DNA from: JAOUEA01 sp963719165
GTDB taxonomy: Bacteria; Actinomycetota; UBA4738; HRBIN12
Length of the DNA: 64,000 nt
Assembly: GCA_963719165.1 (NCBI GenBank)
Contig: CAVRAV010000001.1
Span: 682,001 to 746,000, forward strand
Reading direction: 5' to 3'
This document shows, piece by piece, positions 48,460 to 57,194 of this stretch; positions within the stretch are counted from its first letter, which is position 1; every line of letters begins with the position of its first letter. The position numbers and the translations under genes were made by a program. The notes under the pieces were generated by a model. It had not been told where the DNA came from. It saw nothing but the letters and a program-made list of their open reading frames with translations, and searched no databases.

Positions 48460-49665
48460 ATGCGCACGGCATCCATCCATCGAGGTACCCGAAGCCACGT
48501 CCCGCGCCTTCTCGCGCTGACCGTCGCGGTGGCGTGCGCGGTGCTGGTGCCGGTGGCACGGGCGGCGCCACCTTCGCCCGATGCCGATCCCACGTACATG
48601 GCCGACGCGCAGGTCCGGGCGATACTGCCGGCCCGCGGCCGGATCTGGATCGGCGGTGCTTTCGACCACCTCCTCACGTCCACGGGCGGACCGGGACCCG
48701 CCGCCCCGGGGATCGCGGCGCTCGATCCCGCCACCGGCACACCCGCCAAGGGTGTCCGGCTGCCCGCCCTGGGGGGCCATGGCCGGTTCGTGTACGACTT
48801 CGCCCTCAGCGGAAAGACGCTCTACGCGGCCGGGACGTTCACGTATCGCGCCCACGGCAAGACGTATTGGAACCTCATCGGCTTGAACGCGAAGACGGGG
48901 GCCGTGGTCTCCCGGTTCAGGACACCTCCGCTGCGCTGCGTGTGGGCTACGCGCAAGCGGATCCTGGTGGGTGGTGACCTCCTCCGCGCGTATCAACCGG
49001 GCGGCAGGAAGATCGCGTCATTCCAACCGCTCGTGCCCAAGATCGACCCCTCCTTGCGCGGCCATGCCACCGTCAGCCAGATCCGCGACATCGTGACGTC
49101 AGGGCCGTCCGCGTTCGCGGCCGGTCAGTTCGACTACATCAACGGTCGTCCGCAGAAGGTGGTGGTGAAGTTCAACCCCCGGACGGGGAAGGTGAGCAGC
49201 TGGAACGTCGCCAAGATCCCTCAGCAGAGCGGGGCGTTCGGCATCCAGGTGCAGGCGTCGGGCTCCCGGCTCTTTGTGGGGGCCGGAGGGTCGGATTTCA
49301 CGGCGGCGTACTCCACGGCCGACGGGCGCCAGTTCTGGAAGACGGACACGTCGGGGTCGACCCAGGCGGTGGCGTCATGGGGCAGCGACATGCTGGTGAT
49401 CGGCGGGCACTTCCAGTGGGTCCAGTACCAGGGCTCGGGGAACTGCGGAGACAACGGCAACCCGAACCCGAGCTGCCTCCACCAGCCGCGCCTCGCGATC
49501 CTCGACGCCGCCACGGGGCGGGTGGACGCGGCATGGCGTCCCGACATCTGTTGCCTGTACAACGGAGTCTGGGCCTTGGCGACCAAGGGCCATCGTCTGC
49601 ACGTGGGCGGGCAGTTCACGAAGGCGGGAGGCCGTTCGCAATGGTTCTACGCGCGGTTCTCGTGA
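48460..49665 (+). CDS. Secreted beta-propeller protein with delta-60/DUF5122-like repeats
   Basis: Exported protein of 401 aa with an N-terminal signal sequence (RLLALTVAVACAVLVPV, cleavage near ARAAPP). The mature part repeats the pattern of the delta-60/DUF5122 propeller: RIWIGGAFDHLL, TLYAAGTFTYR, AFAAGQFDYINGRPQKVVVKFNP, MLVIGGHFQWV and LHVGGQFTKAGG, roughly every 60 residues. Cysteines near the C-terminus (GNCGDNGNPNPSCL and DICCLY) suggest disulfides. Such proteins are usually extracellular; no enzymatic motif is visible. The ATG at 48460 is chosen because GAGAGG lies just before it and the signal peptide then has a normal length. Confidence 0.75.
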   Translation: MRTASIHRGTRSHVPRLLALTVAVACAVLVPVARAAPPSPDADPTYMADAQVRAILPARGRIWIGGAFDHLLTSTGGPGPAAPGIAALDPATGTPAKGVRLPALGGHGRFVYDFALSGKTLYAAGTFTYRAHGKTYWNLIGLNAKTGAVVSRFRTPPLRCVWATRKRILVGGDLLRAYQPGGRKIASFQPLVPKIDPSLRGHATVSQIRDIVTSGPSAFAAGQFDYINGRPQKVVVKFNPRTGKVSSWNVAKIPQQSGAFGIQVQASGSRLFVGAGGSDFTAAYSTADGRQFWKTDTSGSTQAVASWGSDMLVIGGHFQWVQYQGSGNCGDNGNPNPSCLHQPRLAILDAATGRVDAAWRPDICCLYNGVWALATKGHRLHVGGQFTKAGGRSQWFYARFS

Positions 49666-49810
49666 GATAGGATTCGGTCGATGAGCTAGGCGTTCGATCC
49701 CATCAGCACGCGCCGCCGCCGACCGCGGCCGTCCTTGCCTGCCGTCATCCGGAGCCGATCTCCATGCCCGCCAGCCCATCGCCAACAGCCCCCTCGCCGA
49801 GCGTTCCCTC

Positions 49811-51406
49811 GTGAGCACGCTCGAGGTTCGCGACCTCTCGGTCGAAGCCGGCGGGACCACGGTCGTGCAGGACCTGTCCTTCTCGCTGCGCCCCGGCGAC
49901 AAGGTTGGAGTGGTGGGACGCAACGGCGCGGGCAAGACCAGCATGCTCAAGGTCCTCGCGGGCGAGGCGCCGGCGGGCGCGGGTTCGGTGGAGCGCCGCG
50001 GGGCACTGGGATACCTGCGTCAAGATCCGCGACAGCACCGCGACGACGACGCGACGTCGGGGCTCGAGTACGTCCTGTCGGCCCGTGATCTCGTGGCGCG
50101 ATCCAAGCGGCTGGAGCGGGCGCGCATCGGGTTGGAGGAGGACCCGTCCGAGCGCAACCTCCAGCGATTCTCGCGCCTGGAGGATGAGTACCGCGACGCC
50201 GGGGGCTACCGAGCGGAGTCCGAGGTCCGAACGGTCTCCGCCGGCCTCGGGCTTGCGCAGGATCGCCTGGAACTGCCGGTGGGGGCGCTCTCGGGCGGGG
50301 AGCGGCGCCGGCTCGAACTCGCCCGCATCCTCTTCGGAGGCTCGGATCTCCTGCTCCTGGACGAGCCCACCAACCACCTCGACGTGGACGCAAAGCATTG
50401 GCTGATGACGTTCCTCGGCACGTACAAGGGTGCCCTCCTCGTCGTGAGCCACGACCTGGGCTTGCTCGACGCCTCCATCACGCGGATCCTGCACCTGGAT
50501 CGCGACGGGGTGGTTGCGTACCGCGGGACCTACTCGCAGTACCGGACGTCGCGGATCCGCGATGAGGTCCGCCTCACCGCCCTCGCCGGTCGACAAGAGC
50601 AGGAGATCCGCCGGTTGAAGACGCTCGCCGATTCCATGCGCGGGCAGACGGCAAAGCGCGCACGCAAGGCGAAGACCCTCGACACGCGAGCGACCAGGCT
50701 CGAGGCGAACAAGGTGGAAGGTCCCGCTCGAGAGCGAACGGTGCGGTTCCGCTTCCCCGCGCCGCCGCACAGCGGCCGGACCGTGCTGCGGACGGAGGGC
50801 CTCGCGAAAGGCTACGGCGGACCGACGGTGTTCGACGCCGTGACCTTCGACGTCGAACGGGGTGAACGGATGCTGATCATGGGCCTCAACGGCGCGGGCA
50901 AGACGACCCTGCTGCGCATCCTGACCGGCGAGACGCGGGCCGACGCCGGGACCTTCGTCTTCGGCCACGGCGTGGAACCCGGGTACTACGCCCAAGAGCA
51001 CGAAGGGATCAGAGAAGGGATGGACCTTCTGGCCCACATGCGCGCCGCGTCGCCCGCGGACGATCAGGCCCTGCGATCGCTGTTGGGGATGTTCGGGCTG
51101 CCGGGTGCGATGGCCTTCCAGGACGCGGGCACGCTCTCGGGGGGAGAGAAGACCAAGCTCGCGCTCGCCCAGCTCGTGGCCGGGCGCAAGAACCTTCTCT
51201 TGCTCGACGAGCCGACCAACAACCTCGACCCGCCGTCGCGCACGGCGATCGCGCAGGCGCTGGCCGATTGGCCGGGAGCGATGGTGATCGTGAGCCACGA
51301 CCCGGAGTTCGTGGACGCGCTTCAACCGCAGCGGGTGCTCATGATGCCCGACGGGGACATCCAGTATTGGGACGAGGATCTCCTGGACCTGGTCAGCCTC
51401 GCCTGA
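49811..51406 (+). CDS. ABC-F family ATPase
   Basis: Soluble protein of 531 aa with two ABC cassettes and no membrane segment. Cassette 1 has Walker A GRNGAGKTSMLKVL near residue 37, signature LSGGERRRLELARIL near 160 and Walker B LLLLDEPTNHLDVDAKHW. The linker near 260-310 is rich in Arg/Lys (TAKRARKAKTLDTRATR), as in ribosome-binding ABC-F proteins. Cassette 2 has GLNGAGKTTLLRIL, LSGGEKTKLALAQLV and LLLLDEPTNNLDP. ABC-F members act on stalled ribosomes or protect them from antibiotics. The GTG is the first start of the conserved N-terminus. Confidence 0.93.
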   Translation: MSTLEVRDLSVEAGGTTVVQDLSFSLRPGDKVGVVGRNGAGKTSMLKVLAGEAPAGAGSVERRGALGYLRQDPRQHRDDDATSGLEYVLSARDLVARSKRLERARIGLEEDPSERNLQRFSRLEDEYRDAGGYRAESEVRTVSAGLGLAQDRLELPVGALSGGERRRLELARILFGGSDLLLLDEPTNHLDVDAKHWLMTFLGTYKGALLVVSHDLGLLDASITRILHLDRDGVVAYRGTYSQYRTSRIRDEVRLTALAGRQEQEIRRLKTLADSMRGQTAKRARKAKTLDTRATRLEANKVEGPARERTVRFRFPAPPHSGRTVLRTEGLAKGYGGPTVFDAVTFDVERGERMLIMGLNGAGKTTLLRILTGETRADAGTFVFGHGVEPGYYAQEHEGIREGMDLLAHMRAASPADDQALRSLLGMFGLPGAMAFQDAGTLSGGEKTKLALAQLVAGRKNLLLLDEPTNNLDPPSRTAIAQALADWPGAMVIVSHDPEFVDALQPQRVLMMPDGDIQYWDEDLLDLVSLA

Positions 51407-51461
51407 GCCGGCCTGCGTGGCCGAGGCCTCTGCGGAGGCCCGTTCGCGAGGCCGCCGCGGC

Positions 51462-51467
51462 TATGCT
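51462..51467 (+). promoter_or_regulatory. Possible -10 box before the amidohydrolase
   Basis: TATGCT lies 35 bases before the GTG at 51503; GAGGGG at about 51488 can serve as ribosome binding site. Confidence 0.3.
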
Positions 51468-51502
51468 TTGCGAACCGTGTAGCCGACCGAGGGGTTCTCG
51501 AC

Positions 51503-53164
51503 GTGAGCCAGCCAGACCTGATCTTCGTCAATGGCGACGTGTACACCGTGGACGCCGCGCGGCGATGGGCGCGGGGGGTCGCCGTGGCCGCCGGCCGGAT
51601 CGTCGCGGTGGGTGCCGAGTCCGACATCGGAGACCTCGCGGGACGCTCGACGCAGGTCATCGACCTTGCCGGCGGGATGCTGCTGCCCGGTTTCCAGGAC
51701 GCCCACTGCCATCCCGTCTCGGGGGGTGTCGATCGCCTCCAATGCGACCTGCATGATTTCAACTCCGCGGCCGCCTACGTGGGGGCCGTCGACGCGTATG
51801 CGCAGTCGCATCCGAACGTGACGTGGATCCTGGGCGGAGGGTGGGCGATGGACGTCTTCCCGGGTGGGACGCCCACGAAGGATCTCCTGGACGCGGTCGT
51901 CCCCGACCGACCCGTCTTCTTGCCGAACCGCGACGGGCATGGCGGATGGGTGAACTCCGCCGCGTTGAAGATCGCCGGCGTTAGCCGCGACACGGCGGAC
52001 CCGGCGGACGGTCGCATCGAGCGCAGTTCCGACGGCGAGCCCTCCGGCACGCTGCACGAGGGGGCGATGGACCTGGTCGGCCGGCACGCGCCGCCGACCG
52101 ACGAGGACGCGATGCACGCCGGCCTGCTGGAGGGCCAGTCCTACCTGCACTCGCTCGGCGTCACGGCATGGCAGGACGCCATCGTCGGCGCGGAGTCCTG
52201 GGGCGACAACTTCGAGGCCTACCTCGGGGCCGCTCGGAGCGGCGAGCTCACCGCCCGCGTGGTGGGCGCCCTGTGGTGGGACCGGCATCGAGGGATCGAA
52301 CAGGTCGAGGACCTGCTGGCCCGGCGCGAGCGGGGCCGGGAGGGGCGCTTCGCGGCCACGAGCGTCAAGATCATGCAGGACGGCGTCTGCGAGAACTTCA
52401 CGGCCGCCGTCCTGGATCCCTACCTCGATGCCGAAGGGACGCCCACGGGCAACCGCGGGATCTCCTTCGTGGAGCCGGGATTGTTGAAGGAGGCCGTGAC
52501 GCGGCTGGATCGCGAGGGCTTCCAGGTCCACTTCCATGCCCTGGCGGAGCGGGCCGTGCGCGAGGCGCTCGATGCGGTGGAGGCGGCGTTGACGGCGAAC
52601 GGACCCTCGGACCGGCGGCACCATCTGGCCCACCTCCAGGTCGTCCACCCCGACGATGTCCCTCGGTTCCGCGGATTGGGCGCCGTCGCGAACGCCCAAC
52701 CCTTGTGGGCCGCTCACGAGTCGCAGATGGATGACCTGACGATCCCGTTCCTCGGAGAGCCTCGTTGGAGATGGCAATATCCGTTCGCGAGTCTCGTGCG
52801 CTCCGGCGCCACGCTCGCCATGGGCAGCGACTGGAGCGTCTCCAGCCCGAACCCGCTCGAAGAGATCCACGTGGCCGTGAACCGCCTGATGGCGCCCGAG
52901 TACCTCTACCAGGTGGATTCCCGAGAGGTGTTCATCCCCGAGGAACGATTGGACCTACCGACCGCGATCGCGGCGTTCACGATGGGCTCGGCCTACGTGA
53001 ACCACCTGGACGACGTCAGCGGTTCGATCGAGGTCGGGAAGTTCGCGGATCTGGCCGTGGTGGATCGCAACCTGTTCGCACATCCCGAACAGGAGATCTC
53101 GGCCGCGAAGGTCACGCGTACCTACGTGGAGGGAGAGGCCGTGTTCGTGGCGGGCGACGCGTGA
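51503..53164 (+). CDS. Amidohydrolase family 3 (YtcJ-like) protein
   Basis: Metal-dependent hydrolase of 553 aa in the YtcJ/N-substituted formamide deformylase-like group. The N-terminal beta-sandwich strand is DLIFVNGDVYTVD, the metal motif HCH is at residues 68-70 (GFQDAHCHPVSGG), and further segments are FLPNRDGHGGWVNSAALK, VHFHALAERAVREALD, HHLAHLQVVHPDD, the catalytic-Asp motif LAMGSDWSVSSPNPLEEI, and the closing GSIEVGKFADLAVVDRN. Members cleave C-N bonds in formamides and related amides; the substrate is unknown. It is just upstream of the Rieske gene on the same strand and may belong to the same catabolic set. Confidence 0.9.
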   Translation: MSQPDLIFVNGDVYTVDAARRWARGVAVAAGRIVAVGAESDIGDLAGRSTQVIDLAGGMLLPGFQDAHCHPVSGGVDRLQCDLHDFNSAAAYVGAVDAYAQSHPNVTWILGGGWAMDVFPGGTPTKDLLDAVVPDRPVFLPNRDGHGGWVNSAALKIAGVSRDTADPADGRIERSSDGEPSGTLHEGAMDLVGRHAPPTDEDAMHAGLLEGQSYLHSLGVTAWQDAIVGAESWGDNFEAYLGAARSGELTARVVGALWWDRHRGIEQVEDLLARRERGREGRFAATSVKIMQDGVCENFTAAVLDPYLDAEGTPTGNRGISFVEPGLLKEAVTRLDREGFQVHFHALAERAVREALDAVEAALTANGPSDRRHHLAHLQVVHPDDVPRFRGLGAVANAQPLWAAHESQMDDLTIPFLGEPRWRWQYPFASLVRSGATLAMGSDWSVSSPNPLEEIHVAVNRLMAPEYLYQVDSREVFIPEERLDLPTAIAAFTMGSAYVNHLDDVSGSIEVGKFADLAVVDRNLFAHPEQEISAAKVTRTYVEGEAVFVAGDA

Positions 53165-53234
53165 GCCGTCCCGGCGCCTAACCCGGGGTCCGCCGGCGAG
53201 ACCCGTCTGCTCCACCGGGGTGTTACCATTTTGC

Positions 53235-53240
53235 CATACT
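53235..53240 (+). promoter_or_regulatory. Possible -10 box of the Rieske gene
   Basis: CATACT directly abuts the palindrome at 53241, so a bound regulator would cover the transcription start. Confidence 0.4.
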
Positions 53241-53256
53241 TTGAACGGCCGTTCAA
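53241..53256. promoter_or_regulatory. 16-bp palindromic operator upstream of the Rieske oxygenase
   Basis: TTGAACGGCCGTTCAA is a perfect 16-bp palindrome, 58 bases before the Rieske start. Its GAAC/GTTC half-sites and length fit dimeric repressors such as the TetR family. No regulator gene lies within the window, so it would be encoded elsewhere. Confidence 0.6.
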
Positions 53257-53313
53257 GGCGATGACGCTGGCGCCTCGCCTGCGGCCGCATCCCGTTGCAG
53301 GAGGTCCCGACCC

Positions 53314-54510
53314 ATGTCCTTTCAGAGCCCCGTCGAGCCCGGTCTGCTGCAGCCCGTGCTGGCGCCGACGCTCGGGGCCAGTCGCACCCTCCCGGCCGAG
53401 GCCTACACGTCCGAGCGGGTCTTCGACTGGGAGGCCGCGCATTTCTTCGAGGGAGGGTGGGTCTGCGTCGGGCGAGCCGACGAACTGGCACACATCGGAG
53501 ATCAGAAGGCGTTCCGGATCGGACGCGAGGGCGTCCTCGTCGTGCGCGACCACGACGAGGAGCTCCGCGGCTTCTACAACACCTGCCGTCACCGCGGGCA
53601 CGAGCTCCTCGAGCCCGGGAGCTCGAGGAACCTCCGCGCCATCAAGTGCCCCTACCACGCGTGGGTCTACCAGCTGGACGGCTCGCTCGGCGCGGCACCA
53701 CGTTTCGGAGACCTCGCGGGCTTCGACAAGGCCCGCTATCCGCTGATCGCCGTTCGGCTCCAGGAGTGGCACGGGTGGATCTTCGTGAATGCAGACGGCG
53801 GCGCGCCCGACTTCACGTCCTATGCGGGCAACCTGAGCGAACTGCTGTCGGCGTGGGAGCCGGCGCGCCTCGTCGTGGCGGCGGCGCACGACTACGTCAT
53901 CGAAGCCAACTGGAAGACCATCACGGAGAACTACCACGAGTGCTACCACTGTCCATCGATCCACCCGGAGCTCTGTGCGGTCACGCAGTCGGACTCGGGC
54001 GAGAATTATCCGCACGACGGCCTGTGGGTGGGCGGATCCATGGTCTTGAAGGACTTCGCCGAGACCATGTCGCTCACCGGTGAGTCCGGGGGCGTGCCCA
54101 TCCGCGGTCTGGACCCGAGGCAGCTCCGCGAGGTGTACTACTTCGGCCTGTTTCCGAACCTGCTCCTCAGCCTGCATCCCGACTACGTCATGACGCATCG
54201 GTTCGAGGCGTTGGGGCCCGGTCGAACCGGGGTGGAATGCCAGTGGTTGTTCCCGCCCGAGGCCGTGGCCCGCCCGGGCTTCTCGCACGACTACGCCAGC
54301 ACGTTCTGGGACATCACGAACCGGGAAGACTGGCTCGCCTGCGAATCGGTGTACCGGGGCCTGCAGTCCGATGGCTTCCGCCAGGGCCCATTCGCCTGGA
54401 GCGAGGACGAGGTCCACATCTTCATGGCCATGGTCGCCCAGGGGTACCTCGACGGCCGTGCCACGAAGCCGCGGCAGGTCCACGAGCTCGTCGAGGGGAC
54501 CGGCGCCTGA
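53314..54510 (+). CDS. Rieske-type mononuclear iron oxygenase, alpha subunit
   Basis: Oxygenase of 398 aa. The Rieske [2Fe-2S] ligands are Cys91/His93 (NTCRHRGHELL) and Cys112/His115 (KCPYHAWVYQ). The mononuclear iron site shows the bridging Glu205 and His208/His212 in NWKTITENYHECYHC, with a likely third ligand Asp339 in NREDWLACE. This pattern recalls the quaternary-ammonium group (glycine betaine, carnitine, stachydrine demethylases), which cleave N-methyl or C-N bonds. That substrate is inferred, not shown. No reductase partner lies nearby. AGGAGG nine bases upstream fixes the ATG. Two folate-dependent demethylase homologues follow, which could accept one-carbon units. Confidence 0.9.
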   Translation: MSFQSPVEPGLLQPVLAPTLGASRTLPAEAYTSERVFDWEAAHFFEGGWVCVGRADELAHIGDQKAFRIGREGVLVVRDHDEELRGFYNTCRHRGHELLEPGSSRNLRAIKCPYHAWVYQLDGSLGAAPRFGDLAGFDKARYPLIAVRLQEWHGWIFVNADGGAPDFTSYAGNLSELLSAWEPARLVVAAAHDYVIEANWKTITENYHECYHCPSIHPELCAVTQSDSGENYPHDGLWVGGSMVLKDFAETMSLTGESGGVPIRGLDPRQLREVYYFGLFPNLLLSLHPDYVMTHRFEALGPGRTGVECQWLFPPEAVARPGFSHDYASTFWDITNREDWLACESVYRGLQSDGFRQGPFAWSEDEVHIFMAMVAQGYLDGRATKPRQVHELVEGTGA

Positions 54511-54668
54511 TCTCGGCCAACCGGCTCCTCGTGACCGAGGGTCAGGAGGGAACGTTGCACCGGGGGCCCGCCGCTCCCAACATGGCTCGGGCCGTCGAAA
54601 GCCCGCGGGCAGACGCAGGCAAGACCGCGCTGGCGCGGCCCGCGGGTGAGAGCTGAGAGGGGAACCGG

Positions 54669-55823
54669 ATGACCGAGTTCGACATGAGTCTCGTGCAACG
54701 TGGTGCGCGCAACCGGCGCACGCCCTACTACGAGGCGACGCAGAAGTACTCGCCGCTGGGCTACACCGTCTACAACCACATGTACTTCCCGATCCGCTTC
54801 GATTCGTTCGAGAACGAGTTCGAGGCCCTGTTGAACGACGTGACGCTGTGGGACGTATCGGTGGAGCGCTGCCTGGAGATCTCCGGCCCCGACGGCTTCG
54901 CCTTCGCGCAGCTGCTGACGCCCCGCGACCTCTCGACGTGCGCCGTTGGCCAGGCCAAGTACGTGTTGATCTGCGATGCGGACGGCGGCATCATCAACGA
55001 CCCCGTCCTCACGCGCATGGACGAGAACACGTTCTGGTTCGCCCTCGCGTCCTCGGACGCGCTCCTGTTCGCACGGGGGCTCAAGAATGCCTACCCCGAC
55101 ATGGACGTCACCATCAAGGAGGCCGACGTCGCGCCGCTGCAGGTGCAGGGGCCAAAGTCGAAGGATCTCATGGTGAAGCTGTTAGGGGATGAGATCTTGG
55201 ATCTCAAGTACTACTTCTGGCGAGAGGCGAAGATCGCGGGCGTACCCGTGGTCGTCACGCGCACGGGCTGGACATCGGAGGTGGGCTACGAGGTCTACAC
55301 CACCGACACGGCCCGCGGGAACGAGGTCTTCGAGGCGATCATGGAGGCGGGCGGCGAATTCAACATCAAGCCCACCGGGCCGAGCGACATCCGTCGGATC
55401 GAAGGCGCCATCTTCAACTGGGGCGCCGACATGACGTACGAGCACAACGCGTTCGAGCTCGGCCTCGACCGGCTGGTCGACTTCGACCTCAGCGACGACG
55501 CGTGCGTCTCCATGGCGGCCTATCGGCGGATCCGGTCCGCGGGCGTCTCCCGCAAGATCAATGGCGTGACGTTCGACGGAGAGCGCTTCCCGGCGCTCAA
55601 CAACGTGAAGTGGACGGCCTCGCTGGACGGAGCCCAAGTCGGTCAGGTGACCTCGGCCATCTACTCACCCCGGCTGCAGTTGAACCTCGGCTATTGCTGG
55701 CTGCCCGCCACCGAGAGCACGATGGGGCGCCAGGTGCAGGTGGCCACGGAGTGGGGCCCGCGCACCGCGACGGTGGTCGAGATGCCGTTCGTCGACCCGT
55801 CGAAGAAGATCCCCGTCGGCTGA
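54669..55823 (+). CDS. GcvT/DmdA-like tetrahydrofolate-dependent methyltransferase (first copy)
   Basis: Protein of 384 aa in the aminomethyltransferase (GcvT) superfamily. YTVYNHMYFPIRFDS, VTLWDVSVERCLEI, LLTPRDLSTCAVGQAKYVL, GGIINDPVLTRMDENTFWF and SDALLFARGL closely follow the pattern of the DMSP demethylase DmdA rather than GcvT itself. VTRTGWTSEVGYEVY and the late ERIEG-like RRIEGAIFNWG form the folate-binding region. Such enzymes move a methyl group from substrate to tetrahydrofolate; the substrate could be DMSP, a methoxyaromatic or a methylamine. GAGAGGGG precedes the ATG. A second related copy follows. Confidence 0.85.
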   Translation: MTEFDMSLVQRGARNRRTPYYEATQKYSPLGYTVYNHMYFPIRFDSFENEFEALLNDVTLWDVSVERCLEISGPDGFAFAQLLTPRDLSTCAVGQAKYVLICDADGGIINDPVLTRMDENTFWFALASSDALLFARGLKNAYPDMDVTIKEADVAPLQVQGPKSKDLMVKLLGDEILDLKYYFWREAKIAGVPVVVTRTGWTSEVGYEVYTTDTARGNEVFEAIMEAGGEFNIKPTGPSDIRRIEGAIFNWGADMTYEHNAFELGLDRLVDFDLSDDACVSMAAYRRIRSAGVSRKINGVTFDGERFPALNNVKWTASLDGAQVGQVTSAIYSPRLQLNLGYCWLPATESTMGRQVQVATEWGPRTATVVEMPFVDPSKKIPVG

Positions 55824-55932
55824 GCCCGGGCGTCCCGCGTCGAGGCGATTTGCCTCCTCGCACCGGGTTGAACGATGATTCAGTTCGGCGCCGCGTTGCG
55901 CCTGCCCGCCGACTCGAACAGGAGCCCCTGCG

Positions 55933-57111
55933 ATGGCCAACGAACGCCAGGAGATGCTCGAGAAGAGTGCCACCTTGTACTTCGGACCGTGGTATCGCCG
56001 ATCGCCGTTCTTCAACGCGACCCGGCGGGCCGGTTGCACCTCCTACGACATCTACAACCACATGTACCTCCCCGCGTACTACGACGACCCGGAGGCGGAG
56101 TACTGGGCGCTGAACGACGGCGTGACGATGTGGGATGTGGGGGTGGAGCGCACGGTCGAGGTGAGCGGCCCGGACGCCGATCGCCTCATCGACATGATCA
56201 CGTGCCGCGACCTGACGAAGTGCGCCGTGAAACAGGGCAAGTACATGCTGGTGACCGGCCCGGACGGCTCGATCGTGAACGATCCGGTCCTCCTGCATGT
56301 GGGTGAGGACCGCTGGTGGATGCAACTCGCCGACTCCGACGCGGGCCTCTACGCGTTGGGTGTGGCCGCGAGCAGCGGGCTGGACGCACAGGTGAGCCTT
56401 CCCGACGTCCATCCGATGCAGGTGCAGGGACCCGCGTCGGCGAAGACCCTCGAGAAGCTCGTCGGATCCGCGATCTACGACATCAAGTACTACTGGATCG
56501 AGGAGTTCGAGATCCGCGGCATCCCCGTGGTGATCAGCCGCACCGGCTGGACGGCGATCCCCGGGTTCGAGGTCAACCTGCTCGACGGGTCGAAGGGGGA
56601 TGAGCTCTGGGATGCGGTGGCCGAGGCAGGCGCCGAGTTCGACATCCGTCCGATCGCTCCGTGCGAGGGACGCCGGATCGAGGGCGGGATCTTCAACTAC
56701 GGGTCCGACATCCGGCTCGGGGACACCCCGCTGCACGTGATGGGGCTCGAGCGCCTCGTAGAGGAACAGCCGCAGGACTACATCGGAAAGGATGCCCTCG
56801 AGGCGCTGCGCGCCCGCGGGGTCGATCGCAAGCTGATCGGCATCGAACTCGAGGGCGACGAGCTTCGCGCGGAGATGTCCGAGTACTGGTTCGTGTCCGT
56901 GGAGGGCAAGCAGGTCGGACACATGACGGACGCCGTGTGGTCGCCCGGCCTCAAGAAGAACATCGGCTACGTGTGGGTGCCGATCGAGCTCGCCGAGCCG
57001 GGCAACCGCCTCGACGTGGAGACGGAGAACGGAGAGCACCTCGTCGGCGTCACGGCCACGATCCCGTTCGTCGACCCACGCAAGGAGCGTCCCGCGGCAA
57101 CTCTCAGGTAG
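55933..57111 (+). CDS. GcvT/DmdA-like tetrahydrofolate-dependent methyltransferase (second copy)
   Basis: Protein of 392 aa, related to the preceding gene over its length but clearly diverged. Shared landmarks are YDIYNHMYLPAYYDD, VTMWDVGVERTVEVSGPD, ITCRDLTKCAVKQGKYMLV, GSIVNDPVLLHVGEDRWWM, ISRTGWTAIPGFEV and RRIEGGIFNYGSDI. The conserved TPRD of DmdA-type proteins is CRD here, so substrate or folate handling may differ between the copies. CAGGAG lies about ten bases before the ATG. Two non-identical copies suggest two substrates or a heteromer. Confidence 0.85.
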   Translation: MANERQEMLEKSATLYFGPWYRRSPFFNATRRAGCTSYDIYNHMYLPAYYDDPEAEYWALNDGVTMWDVGVERTVEVSGPDADRLIDMITCRDLTKCAVKQGKYMLVTGPDGSIVNDPVLLHVGEDRWWMQLADSDAGLYALGVAASSGLDAQVSLPDVHPMQVQGPASAKTLEKLVGSAIYDIKYYWIEEFEIRGIPVVISRTGWTAIPGFEVNLLDGSKGDELWDAVAEAGAEFDIRPIAPCEGRRIEGGIFNYGSDIRLGDTPLHVMGLERLVEEQPQDYIGKDALEALRARGVDRKLIGIELEGDELRAEMSEYWFVSVEGKQVGHMTDAVWSPGLKKNIGYVWVPIELAEPGNRLDVETENGEHLVGVTATIPFVDPRKERPAATLR

Positions 57112-57194
57112 TTCACAGGCTCCTCGGCGAACCCGCCGGTAGCATGGAGCGAATCCCTCGGGAGATCACCGATCCCCTTCCTGGAGGCTGTTGC

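Noticed and set aside
48061..48996. 311-codon minus-strand frame upstream of the secreted propeller
   Set aside because: It overlaps the signal-peptide region of the plus-strand gene, is rich in Arg/Gly/Pro and shows no domain features.
54511..54668. Small gene between the Rieske gene and the first DmdA-like gene
   Set aside because: Only short frames without start signals are present; the region is best read as an intergenic leader with the next ribosome binding site.
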